This document shows, in pieces, positions 43,234 to 50,793 of a DNA stretch of 64,000 nucleotides. The position numbers and the translations under genes were made by a program. Source of the stretch: Thermomonospora catenispora (lineage in GTDB: Bacteria > Actinomycetota > Actinomycetes > Streptosporangiales > Streptosporangiaceae); contig NZ_RRYT01000016.1 in assembly GCF_006363815.1 (NCBI RefSeq), forward strand, positions 682 to 64,681, written 5' to 3'. How positions within the stretch are numbered: the stretch's first letter is position 1; each line of letters starts with the position of its first letter. The notes under the pieces were generated by a model. That model saw only the letters and a list, made by a program, of their open reading frames with translations, was not told the origin of the DNA and searched no databases.

Positions 43234-44388
43234 ATGGGGTTCGAGGCGCCGTTGTGGCGGGCGCTGGCGGTCTTCCGGATCGCCGCCCTGTTGTACGCCG
43301 GCGCCGTGATCTTGCGCAACGTCGACCAGTACCGCAGCCAGGCCGGCGGCTGGACGGTGCTGGCGATCATGGCGGCCTGGACGGCGTGCACCGCCTACGC
43401 CTACGCCGATCCGGCCCGGCGCCGGTGGCCGCTGCTGGTCGTCGACCTGGCGGTGGCCACCGGCTGCCTGCTGGCCACCGCCTGGGTGGAGCGTCCCGAG
43501 CGGATCGCCGCCGGCGCCCCCACCCTGACCATGGCCTGGGCGGCGGCGCCGGTGCTGGCGTGGGCGGTGTCCGGCGGCAGACGGCGCGGTTCGGCGGCGG
43601 CCGCGGCGGTCGGGGCGGCGAGCATCGCGGTGCACGGCATCGCGGGCCACGGGCTCATGCCGACCCAGGCCGCGTTCAACGGCGTGGTGCTGCTGTTCCT
43701 GGCCGGGATCGTGGTCGGGCACGTCGCCGAGCTGGGCATCGAGGCCGAGGCCCGGCTGGCGCGGGCGATCGAGCTGGAGGCGGCCACCCGGGAGCGGGAG
43801 CGGCTGGCCCGCCGCATCCACGACTCGGTGCTGCAGGTGCTGGCCCTGGTGCAGCGGCGCGGCAGCCGGCTCGGCGGGGAGGCCGCCGAGCTGGGGCGGC
43901 TGGCGGGGGAACAGGAGGCGGCGCTGCGCGCGCTGATCGGCAGCGGCCCCAGGCTCGGGGAGGACGAGCGCCTGGAGTCCGACGCGGACGCCGATCTGGG
44001 GGCGCTGCTGCACGCGCACGCCGACGCGACGGTCACCGTCTCCACCCCGGCCGACGCGGTGCCGGTCCCGGCGCGGGCCGCCCGGGAGATCGACGCGGCG
44101 GTCGCCGCCGCGCTGGACAACGTCCGCCGCCACTGTCCGCCGGGAACCCGGGTCTGGGTGCTGGTGGAGGACGATCCGGAGGCCGTCACGGTCAGCGTCC
44201 GCGACGACGGGCCCGGCATGCCCGCCGGGCGGCTCGCCGAGGCCGAGGCCGCCGGACGGCTGGGGATCGCGCAGTCGATCAAAGGGCGGATCCGTGATCT
44301 GGGCGGCACGGTCGACATCGTCTCCGCACCGGGGGAGGGCACCGAGATCGAGATGATCGTTCCCCGCGCCCGGCTCGGGGGCTCATGA
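43234..44388 (+). CDS. macS: two-component sensor histidine kinase, MacS-like
   Basis: NarL-type sensor kinase with 384 residues. Five or six N-terminal transmembrane helices (residues 10-160) replace an extracellular sensor domain. The phospho-accepting His is in ARRIHDSVLQVLALVQ (HisKA_3), and the ATPase domain has AALDNVRRHC (N-box) and VRDDGPGMP (G1). It is followed by its regulator macR. In Streptomyces MacRS controls morphological development and antibiotic production through cell-wall-associated targets; the signal is not known. Name assigned by sequence style and neighbourhood. Confidence 0.88.
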   Translation: MGFEAPLWRALAVFRIAALLYAGAVILRNVDQYRSQAGGWTVLAIMAAWTACTAYAYADPARRRWPLLVVDLAVATGCLLATAWVERPERIAAGAPTLTMAWAAAPVLAWAVSGGRRRGSAAAAAVGAASIAVHGIAGHGLMPTQAAFNGVVLLFLAGIVVGHVAELGIEAEARLARAIELEAATRERERLARRIHDSVLQVLALVQRRGSRLGGEAAELGRLAGEQEAALRALIGSGPRLGEDERLESDADADLGALLHAHADATVTVSTPADAVPVPARAAREIDAAVAAALDNVRRHCPPGTRVWVLVEDDPEAVTVSVRDDGPGMPAGRLAEAEAAGRLGIAQSIKGRIRDLGGTVDIVSAPGEGTEIEMIVPRARLGGS

Positions 44389-44472
44389 CGGGGCCGTGGC
44401 GGCCTTATGACGGTCCCGCATGGCAGTACCGCGACGGTCCGTGCGAGGGTGGCCCGTCCGTCCGGCCGTCCC

Positions 44473-44478
44473 TATGGT
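44473..44478 (+). promoter_or_regulatory. candidate -10 element TATGGT for leaderless macR
   Basis: TANNNT, then 7 nt to the in-frame GTG 44486, with no ribosome-binding site; would give macR a promoter independent of macS. Confidence 0.4.
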
Positions 44479-44485
44479 GACGTTC

Positions 44486-45181
44486 GTGACCGACATGAGC
44501 GACTTCGGGCAGGCCCCCCGATCGGTGCGGGTGATGATCGTCGACGACCATCCGATGTGGCGGGACGCCGTCGCCCGGGACCTGACCGAGGCCGGACACG
44601 AGGTCGTGGGCGCGGTCGGGGAGGGACGGGCCGCCATCCGCATCGCCGCCGCGACCCGCCCCCAGGTGGCCGTCGTGGACCTGCAGCTCCCCGACATCAG
44701 CGGCGTCGAGGTGGCCCGCGCCCTGGTCGCTCCCGGCGAGGACGGCGAACCGGCGGTGCGGGTGCTGGTGCTGTCGGCCAGCGGCGAGCGGCAGGACGTG
44801 CTGGACGCCGTCAAGGCGGGCGCCACCGGCTATCTGCTCAAGTCCGCCGCCCGCGAGGAGTTCCTGGAGGCGGTGCGGCGCACCGCCGAGGGCGACGCGG
44901 TGTTCACGCCGGGGCTGGCCGGGCTGGTGCTGGGCGAGTACCGCAGACTGGCCGCCGAGTCCGGCCGCGCCGCCGACGACGCCCCCCGGCTCACCGAGCG
45001 GGAGACCGAGGTGCTGCGGCTGGTCGCCAAGGGCCTGACCTACAAGCAGATCGCCCAGCGGCTGGTGCTCTCGCACCGCACCGTGCAGAACCACGTCCAG
45101 AACACCCTGAACAAGCTGCAGCTGCACAACCGCGTCGAGCTCGTCCGGTACGCCATCGAGAAGGGGCTGGACCGGGAGTGA
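44486..45181 (+). CDS. macR: two-component response regulator, NarL/LuxR type, MacR-like
   Basis: Receiver domain (VRVMIVDDHPMWRDAV, phospho-Asp in VAVVDLQLPDISG, Lys in GYLLKSAAREEF) joined to a LuxR helix-turn-helix (LTERETEVLRLVAKGLTYKQIAQRLVLSHRTVQNHVQ, in parts). 231 residues from GTG 44486; the ATG at 44474 would overlap the presumed -10 element, and the ATG three codons in is another option. Paired with macS, 97 nt upstream. Confidence 0.88.
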   Translation: MTDMSDFGQAPRSVRVMIVDDHPMWRDAVARDLTEAGHEVVGAVGEGRAAIRIAAATRPQVAVVDLQLPDISGVEVARALVAPGEDGEPAVRVLVLSASGERQDVLDAVKAGATGYLLKSAAREEFLEAVRRTAEGDAVFTPGLAGLVLGEYRRLAAESGRAADDAPRLTERETEVLRLVAKGLTYKQIAQRLVLSHRTVQNHVQNTLNKLQLHNRVELVRYAIEKGLDRE

Positions 45182-45329
45182 GCGCCTTGCGGGTGACGTC
45201 TCGGGTGATTTAAGGGCGAACGTCCGACCTCTCCGTATTCGGGGGACTTTCGGGTGAACCGGCGGGCGGGGCGGGCCGTCCAACACGTCGAGGCCCGGAG
45301 TGCCGGGCCGGAGACATCAGGAGGCGCCC

Positions 45330-46268
45330 GTGAACGGGCTCGCTGCGGACGTGCTCGCCGCCGCCGGGGACACCTGGGGGATCCCCGGACCGTTGTTCCT
45401 GGCCGGCTATGTGCTCATCGCGCTGCTCCTGGTGGTGCGGGCGCTGAGGAAACGGCGCGCCGGCTCCACCTCCGCCCCCGCCCGCGACCTGTCCGCCTTC
45501 GAGCTCGCCTACCTGGCCGGCGGCCGGCCCCGGGCGCTCGCGGCCGCGCTGGCGTCGCTGCGCGCCCAGGGGGCCGTGGAGCCCGCCGGGAGGGGGCGGC
45601 TGCGCGCCACCGGCGCCCCCGGCCGGTTCGCCGACGGCGCCCTGGACGGCGCGGCCCTCGCCGTCGTCCGCTCGAGCGGCGAGATCGCCGTCACCAGGCT
45701 GCAGAACGCGCGCCAGGTCAGACGTCTCCTGGACGACATGCAGTCCCGGCTGGAGCGGCGCGGGCTGCTCAACGGCGCCCTCCGGCGCGCCCGGCTGCGG
45801 CTGCCCGCGCTGTGGCTGTTGGCGCTGGCGGCCGTCGGCGCCGTCCGGGTGATCGCGGGCGTCCGGAACGAGCGTCCGGTGCTCTGGCTGGTCCTGGCGA
45901 TCGTCGCGACCGTCGCCGCGGCCGTCGCCGTGGCGTCGACCGTCCCCCGGCTCGCCCCCGCCGGGCGCCGGGCCCTGGAGGAGGCTCGGCGGGAGCATGC
46001 GCACCTCGATCCCGCAAACCGGCCGGCATGGTCCACCTACGGGGCCTCCGGCCTGGCCGTCGCCGTGGCCGTGTACGGCCTCACGGCGATGGAGGGCTAT
46101 GACCCCCGGTTCGTCGCCGAGGCCGGGCTCCACCGCATCCTGCAGTCCGGACAGTCCGGAGGGCACGCCGGCGGCGGGGACGGAGGCGGCTGCGGAGGCG
46201 GCTGCGGCGGGGGCGACGGCGGAGGCGGCTGCGGCGGTGGAGGCTGTGGAGGCGGCTGCGGCGGCTGA
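45330..46268 (+). CDS. TIGR04222-type membrane protein with Gly/Cys-rich C-terminal tail
   Basis: 312 residues. The N-terminus (DTWGIPGPLFLAGYVLIALLLVV) is a signal-anchor helix, followed by a cytoplasmic-looking domain with SAFELAYLAGGRPRALAAALASL, a central helix pair (about 155-205) and a conserved AHLDPANRPAWSTYGASGLAVAVAVYGL block. The last 35 residues are almost only Gly and Cys (GGGCGGGCGGGDGGGGC repeated pattern, five Cys). This matches what I know of TIGR04222 proteins, whose tails are thought to be modified by a neighbouring DUF692 enzyme. GTG start with AGGAGG. Possible substrate of the MNIO enzyme at 46913. Confidence 0.83.
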   Translation: MNGLAADVLAAAGDTWGIPGPLFLAGYVLIALLLVVRALRKRRAGSTSAPARDLSAFELAYLAGGRPRALAAALASLRAQGAVEPAGRGRLRATGAPGRFADGALDGAALAVVRSSGEIAVTRLQNARQVRRLLDDMQSRLERRGLLNGALRRARLRLPALWLLALAAVGAVRVIAGVRNERPVLWLVLAIVATVAAAVAVASTVPRLAPAGRRALEEARREHAHLDPANRPAWSTYGASGLAVAVAVYGLTAMEGYDPRFVAEAGLHRILQSGQSGGHAGGGDGGGCGGGCGGGDGGGGCGGGGCGGGCGG

Positions 46269-46370
46269 CCCGCCGGCTCCGTTCCACGCCTCGACGTCCC
46301 CGCCGACATCCCCGCCGAACGGACCTCGACCACAGGAGATCGGCGAAGCAGCGCCGGGGAAGGAGGGCAC

Positions 46371-46916
46371 GTGGAGGTCCTCATCGGGGCGGGGGACGCC
46401 TGGGGCGTCGCCGCCCCCGTGTTCCTCGCCGTCCATCTCGCCGCGGGAATCGCCGCGACCGGATGCGTTCTGGCCGTCCGCCGCCGCGTCACCGCGGGCC
46501 GTCCGCCGGACGGCGAACCGACCCCCTATGAGCCGGCCTGTCTGGCGGGCGGGCGGCTGCGGGTGGTCATGGCCTCGGCGGGCCGGCTGCATCACCAGGG
46601 GGCGGTCCGGCTGCGCTCCGACATGGCCGCGGTGCAGGCCGCCCACGACCGCAACCCCCACCTGGACCCCGGGCTGAGGCCCGCCTTCGCCGCCTACGGC
46701 GCCGAGGCGGTGGCGCTCAGCACGGCGCTGTACGGCGCCCGGACGCCGGCCCGCCTCGACCGCTCCTTCATCGTGGACCGGACGGTGTCCAAGGTCCTGT
46801 CCTCCTCGTCCGGCTCGCCCTCCGCCGCGGTGTGCGCCGACGCGATCCACGGCACCTGCGCGAGCGGTTGCGGAGGCTGCGGCGGTGGAGCCTGCGGAGG
46901 CGGAGGCGGCATATGA
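46371..46916 (+). CDS. shortened TIGR04222-like protein with Cys/Gly-rich tail
   Basis: 181 residues, a trimmed relative of the protein at 45330. Shared parts in the same order: N-terminal DAWGVAAPVFLAVHLAAG helix, PYEPACLAGGRLRVVMAS, then PHLDPGLRPAFAAYGAEAVALSTALYGA and a C-terminal tail with five Cys (VCADAIHGTC, ASGCGGCGGGACGGGGGI). The central 100 residues of the longer copy, including its middle helix pair, are missing. The stop overlaps the MNIO start (ATGA), so precursor-like protein and enzyme are translationally coupled. ATG start after GGAGGGCACG. Confidence 0.8.
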   Translation: MEVLIGAGDAWGVAAPVFLAVHLAAGIAATGCVLAVRRRVTAGRPPDGEPTPYEPACLAGGRLRVVMASAGRLHHQGAVRLRSDMAAVQAAHDRNPHLDPGLRPAFAAYGAEAVALSTALYGARTPARLDRSFIVDRTVSKVLSSSSGSPSAAVCADAIHGTCASGCGGCGGGACGGGGGI

Positions 46917-47737
46917 CCGAGGTCCTCGCTCAGTGCGGCGTCGGCATCGGCTGGCGCCCGGAGATCGCCGGGTTCGTCGCCGGCCTGCCCGGGCTGCGGT
47001 TCACCGAGGTCATCGCCGAATCCGTGCATCCCGGTCATCCGCCGCGGCTGCTGGCGGAGCTGCGCGACCGCGGCGTGCGGGTCGTCCCGCACGGCGTGCG
47101 GCTGTCGCTGGGCGGGGCCGAACCGGTGGCGCCCGAGCGGGTCGCCCGTCTCGCCGCCGTCGCCGAGACGCTGGACGCCCCGCTGGTCAGCGAGCATGTG
47201 GCGTTCGTACGGGCGGGCGGACTGGAGGCCGGGCATCTGCTGCCGGTGCCGCGCACCCGGGCCGCGCTCGAGGCGCTGACCGACAACATCCGGCGGACCT
47301 GCGCCGAGCTGCCCGTGCCGCTCGCGCTGGAGCCCATCGCGGCGCTGTTCGACTGGCCGGACGCCGAGTACACCGAGGCCGAGTTCCTCACCGAGCTGCT
47401 CGAACGCACCGACGTGCACCTGCTGCTGGACGTCGCCAACGTCTACGCCAACGCCCGCAACCGGGGACAGGACCCGCTCGACCTACTGGACCGCCTGCCC
47501 CTGGAGCGGATCGCCTACTGCCATGTGGCGGGCGGCAGGCGGCACGAGGGCCTCTATCACGACACCCACACCGATCCGGTCCCCGCCGAGGTCCTCGACC
47601 TGGTGAGGGAACTGTCCGCCCGCCGTCGCCCGCCCGCCCTGCTGCTGGAGCGCGACGGCCGCTACCCGCCCGCCGCCGAGCTGCGCGCCGAGTTGGACGC
47701 CGTCGCCGCCGCGGCCGGGCTCCCCGCGATCACATGA
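46913..47737 (+). CDS. DUF692 / MNIO family enzyme
   Basis: Multinuclear non-heme iron oxidative enzyme (family of MbnB and TglH), which oxidises Cys or other side chains in ribosomal peptides. 274 residues, TIM-barrel. Metal-site residues visible: His60 in VVPHGVRLSLGG, Glu94/His95 in VSEHVAFV, Glu140 in LALEPIAALF, Asp173/Asn176 in LLLDVANVYANA, His204 in AYCHVAGG, Asp217/His219 in YHDTHTDPV and Glu246 in LLERDG. The usual LEN motif reads LEP here. ATG 46913 overlaps the preceding stop, and its own stop overlaps the partner gene (ATGA). Likely acts on the Cys-rich tails encoded just upstream. Confidence 0.9.
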   Translation: MTEVLAQCGVGIGWRPEIAGFVAGLPGLRFTEVIAESVHPGHPPRLLAELRDRGVRVVPHGVRLSLGGAEPVAPERVARLAAVAETLDAPLVSEHVAFVRAGGLEAGHLLPVPRTRAALEALTDNIRRTCAELPVPLALEPIAALFDWPDAEYTEAEFLTELLERTDVHLLLDVANVYANARNRGQDPLDLLDRLPLERIAYCHVAGGRRHEGLYHDTHTDPVPAEVLDLVRELSARRRPPALLLERDGRYPPAAELRAELDAVAAAAGLPAIT

Positions 47738-48258
47738 CCGGTCGCGAGGGGAGCGGCTCCGTGCCGGAGGAGGGCCGGATCCGTCCGCATGCGGACGGAT
47801 CCGGCGCCGTCGACGGCGCCCGGGAGGCGCTGGCGGCGGCTCAGGAGGCACTGGTCGCCGCGCTGGTGGCGGGCGGTCCCGTCCCCTCGGGATTCGACCC
47901 GGACCTGCTGGGGGCCGCGTCCCGGGCGCTGCTGAGCAAACGGGCCGGGGAGGTCGCCCGCGCCTGGCCGGCGCTGGCCGCCTCCTTCGGGCCGCGGTGG
48001 GGCGAACGGTTCGCGCGCTGGGCGGAGGGTAGGCCTCCCCGTGGTCCGTGGCGGGACGGCTGGGACTTCGCCCGCGCGCATCGCGACGCGCTGGACCCGG
48101 CCGCCGCCCGCGAACTGGCCCTCGCCGAGGCGCGTTGGCGCTATGACGGGAACGGGGAACCGCGGCCCCGCAGGTTCGCCCTCCGCCGGATCCCCGGGGG
48201 AGGGGTGGCGGTGATCGTCTCCGGCAGGCTGCAAACCGTCCTGCAGAGGCCTTCCTGA
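47734..48258 (+). CDS. MNIO partner protein, DUF2063/HvfC-like
   Basis: 174 residues. After a 25-residue polar leader comes a helical domain with AAQEALVAALVAGGPVPSGFDPDLLGAASRALLSKRAGEVARAWPALAASFGPRW (in parts), the pattern of the N-terminal domain of MNIO partner proteins (RHAE/DUF2063-like), which bind the leader or substrate and hand it to the enzyme. The C-terminal part ends FALRRIPGGGVAVIVSGRLQTVL. No metal or catalytic motif is visible. ATG start overlaps the MNIO stop. Family assignment rests on pattern and context; moderate certainty. Confidence 0.72.
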   Translation: MTGREGSGSVPEEGRIRPHADGSGAVDGAREALAAAQEALVAALVAGGPVPSGFDPDLLGAASRALLSKRAGEVARAWPALAASFGPRWGERFARWAEGRPPRGPWRDGWDFARAHRDALDPAAARELALAEARWRYDGNGEPRPRRFALRRIPGGGVAVIVSGRLQTVLQRPS

Positions 48259-48263
48259 CGATA

Positions 48264-48275
48264 TGGTCTAGACCA
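48264..48275. promoter_or_regulatory. perfect dre-type palindrome (DasR/GntR operator)
   Basis: TGGTCTAGACCA matches the core of the DasR responsive element (consensus ACTGGTCTAGACCAGT). It lies 6 nt after the stop of the MNIO partner gene and about 95 nt before the phosphofructokinase ATG. Confidence 0.7.
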
Positions 48276-48370
48276 ATGGCGAGGCCGTGGCGTCGGCGCG
48301 GGACGCGGGCGCGCCGTGCCGTCACACCCGTGCGGCCAGGCAGATCAGTGACTTCTGGGGAGGAGAGCAG

Positions 48371-49396
48371 ATGCGCGTCGGAGTACTGACCGGGGGAGGC
48401 GACTGTCCCGGCCTGAACGCCGTGATCCGCGCCGTGGTGCGCAAGGGCGTCCAGGTCTACGGCTATGAGTTCCTGGGCTTCAGGGCGGGCTGGCGCGGCC
48501 CCCTGGAGGGCGACACGGTCACGCTGGACGTCCAGGCCGTCCGGGGGATCCTGCCGCGCGGCGGGACGATCCTGGGATCGTCGCGGACCAACCCGCTCAA
48601 GACCGAGGGGGGCATCGAGCGGATCAAGGACAACCTGGCCGGGCTGGGCGTGGACGCCCTGATCGCCATCGGCGGCGAGGACACCCTCGGCGTGGCCAGG
48701 GAGCTGCACGCCAACGGCGTCAACGTGGTCGGCGTGCCCAAGACCATCGACAACGACCTGGGCGCCACCGACTACACCTTCGGCTTCGACACCGCGGTCA
48801 ACATCGCGATGGAGGCCATCGACCGGCTGCACACCACCGCCGAGAGCCACCACCGCGCGCTGATCTGCGAGGTGATGGGGCGGCACGCGGGCTGGATCGC
48901 GCTGCACGCCGGCATGGCCGCCGGGGCCAACGTCATCCTGATCCCGGAGAAGCCGTTCGACATCGACAAGGTCGTCGAGTACGTCGAGAGCCGCTTCAAG
49001 ACCCGGTACGCGCCGATCATCGTGGTCGCCGAGGGCGCGCACCCCGTCGAGGGGCAGATGGCGGTGCAGAGCAAGGAGCTGGACGCCTTCGGCCACGTCC
49101 GGCTCGGCGGCATCGGCCAGTGGCTGGCCGACGAGATCGAGAAGCGCACCGGCAAGGAGGCCCGCTGCACCGTGCTGGGCCACATCCAGCGCGGCGGCAC
49201 CCCCAGCGCCTTCGACCGGGTGCTGGCCACCCGCTTCGGGCTGCACGCCATCGACGCCGTCCACGACGGCGACTACGGCAAGATGGTCGCGCTGCGCGGC
49301 ACCGACATCGTCCGGGTCGGGCTGGATGAGGCGACCAAGGAGCTCAAGACCGTCCCGCTCGAGCGCTACACCGAGGCCGAGGTCTTCTTCGGCTGA
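48371..49396 (+). CDS. 6-phosphofructokinase, group III, with pyrophosphate-type signature
   Basis: Phosphorylates fructose 6-phosphate. 341 residues, PfkA fold: GVLTGGGDCPGLNAVIRA, SSRTNPLKTEGG, PKTIDNDLGATDYTFGFDTA, MGRHAGWIAL and HIQRGGTPSAFDR. At the E. coli position 104 the motif is GGEDT (Asp) and at 124 it is PKTIDND (Lys); Asp104/Lys124 is the combination described for PPi-dependent enzymes such as that of Amycolatopsis methanolica, while ATP enzymes have Gly104. Phosphoryl donor is thus probably PPi, but assay is needed. ATG 48371 has GGGGAGGAGAG. A DasR-type operator lies upstream. Confidence 0.92.
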   Translation: MRVGVLTGGGDCPGLNAVIRAVVRKGVQVYGYEFLGFRAGWRGPLEGDTVTLDVQAVRGILPRGGTILGSSRTNPLKTEGGIERIKDNLAGLGVDALIAIGGEDTLGVARELHANGVNVVGVPKTIDNDLGATDYTFGFDTAVNIAMEAIDRLHTTAESHHRALICEVMGRHAGWIALHAGMAAGANVILIPEKPFDIDKVVEYVESRFKTRYAPIIVVAEGAHPVEGQMAVQSKELDAFGHVRLGGIGQWLADEIEKRTGKEARCTVLGHIQRGGTPSAFDRVLATRFGLHAIDAVHDGDYGKMVALRGTDIVRVGLDEATKELKTVPLERYTEAEVFFG

Positions 49397-49398
49397 CC

Positions 49399-49461
49399 GG
49401 CGGCCGGCCGCGGCCGGCCGCCCGCGCCCGCGGGTCCGGGGAATGCACCCGGATCCGCGGG
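49399..49461 (+). terminator. tandem hairpins after the phosphofructokinase gene
   Basis: A 24-nt self-complementary GC palindrome (49399-49422) followed by a second hairpin with 14-bp arms and one mismatch (49427-49440 with 49448-49461). Confidence 0.6.
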
Positions 49462-49464
49462 CCT

Positions 49465-49470
49465 TATCGT
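49465..49470 (+). promoter_or_regulatory. candidate -10 element TATCGT for thiI
   Basis: TANNNT. It is 6 nt before an in-frame GTG (49477), so either a leaderless longer ThiI or a 70-nt leader to the ATG at 49546 is possible. Confidence 0.4.
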
Positions 49471-49545
49471 GTCGCGGTGGTCGTCCGCTTGGGCGACACT
49501 GGAGAGACGTTTCCTTCCCCGATACCTGGTGCAGGAGGTCCTCGC

Positions 49546-50781
49546 ATGACCGTGCTCGACGCCACGGCCCAGACCGCCGACGGCATCACGGTGGCCGGTG
49601 AGCCGTGCGTGCTGATCAAGCTGGGCGAGGTCGTGCTCAAGGGCAGGAACCGGGAGACGTTCGAGCGGCGGCTGCAGGGCAACATCCGCTCGGCCGTCCG
49701 GGACATCGCCCCGGTGGAGATCTGGCGTCGGCACGGCGTGATGGTGGCGCGCGTCGGCGGCGGGACCGCGGACGTCGCCACGGTGGACGCGCTGGCCGAG
49801 CGGATCGCCGACGTGATGGGCATCGTCTGGGTGCACCGCGCCTGGCGGGTCGGCAAGGACCCCGACAGCGTGGTGCGCGCGGCGCTGGACCTGATGTCCG
49901 GCCGCACCGGCTCGTTCGCGGTGCGGTCCCGCCGGCGCGACAAGCGGTTCCCGCTGACCTCCACCGAGATCGACCGGCTGGTCGGCACGAAGATCGTCGA
50001 GGCCTACGGGCTGCCGGTCAGGCTCAAGAACCCCGACCACACCCTCGCGGTCGAGGTCGACCGCGACGAGGTGTTCGTCTACACCGACGGACTGCCCGGG
50101 CAGGGCGGGCTGCCGGTGGGGATGAGCGGGCGGGCGCTGGTGCTGCTGTCGGGCGGCATCGACTCCCCGGTCGCCGCCTACCGGATGATGCGCCGCGGGC
50201 TGCGGGTGGACTACCTGCACTTCTCCGGCATGCCGTTCACCGGCCCCGAGTCCATCTACAAGGCGTACGCGCTGGTCCGGGAGCTGGACAAGTTCCAGGG
50301 CGGCTCGCGGCTGTTCGTGGTGCCGTTCGGCAAGGCCCAGCAGCAGATCAAGTCCTCCGGCGCGGATCGGCTGGCGGTGCTCGCCCAGCGTCGGCTGATG
50401 CTGCGCACCGGCGAGCTGATGGCGCACCGGCTCGGCGGCGCCGCGCTGATCACCGGCGACTCGCTCGGCCAGGTCAGCAGCCAGACGCTGGCCAACATGA
50501 CCGCCCTGAACGACGCGGTCGAGCTGCCGATCCTGCGCCCGCTGGTCGGCATGGACAAGGTCGAGATCATGGACACCGCCCGCCGGATCGGCACGCTGGC
50601 CATCTCCGAGCTGCCCGACGAGGACTGCTGCACTCTGCTGGCGCCGCGCCGGGCCGAGACCCGCGCCAAGATCGAGGACCTGCGGCAGATCGACAAGCGG
50701 CTGGACGCCGAGGAGCTGGCCGAGCGGCTGGCCGACTCGGCGCAGGAGCACCGGCCCGCCTACGGCGAGGGCGCCGCCTGA
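49546..50781 (+). CDS. thiI: tRNA uracil 4-sulfurtransferase ThiI
   Basis: Introduces 4-thiouridine at position 8 of tRNA, and in some bacteria supplies sulfur for thiazole synthesis. Domain order: N-terminal ferredoxin-like domain (CVLIKLGEVVLKGRNRETFE), THUMP (about 75-180) and PP-loop adenylation domain with ALVLLSGGIDSPVAAY. The C-terminal rhodanese domain of E. coli ThiI is absent, as in many Gram-positives; the Cys pair DEDCCTLLAP is seen near the end. 411 residues from ATG 49546, with a strong GGAGG site; GTG 49477 is an alternative. The thiO-thiS-thiG genes lie 10 kb away. Confidence 0.93.
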   Translation: MTVLDATAQTADGITVAGEPCVLIKLGEVVLKGRNRETFERRLQGNIRSAVRDIAPVEIWRRHGVMVARVGGGTADVATVDALAERIADVMGIVWVHRAWRVGKDPDSVVRAALDLMSGRTGSFAVRSRRRDKRFPLTSTEIDRLVGTKIVEAYGLPVRLKNPDHTLAVEVDRDEVFVYTDGLPGQGGLPVGMSGRALVLLSGGIDSPVAAYRMMRRGLRVDYLHFSGMPFTGPESIYKAYALVRELDKFQGGSRLFVVPFGKAQQQIKSSGADRLAVLAQRRLMLRTGELMAHRLGGAALITGDSLGQVSSQTLANMTALNDAVELPILRPLVGMDKVEIMDTARRIGTLAISELPDEDCCTLLAPRRAETRAKIEDLRQIDKRLDAEELAERLADSAQEHRPAYGEGAA

Positions 50782-50793
50782 GCGCCGGGCGGT

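Noticed and set aside
46885-48258. One long fused ORF of 457 codons spanning the MNIO and partner genes
   Set aside because: It reads the MNIO gene in the wrong frame; only its last 174 codons are the real partner gene.
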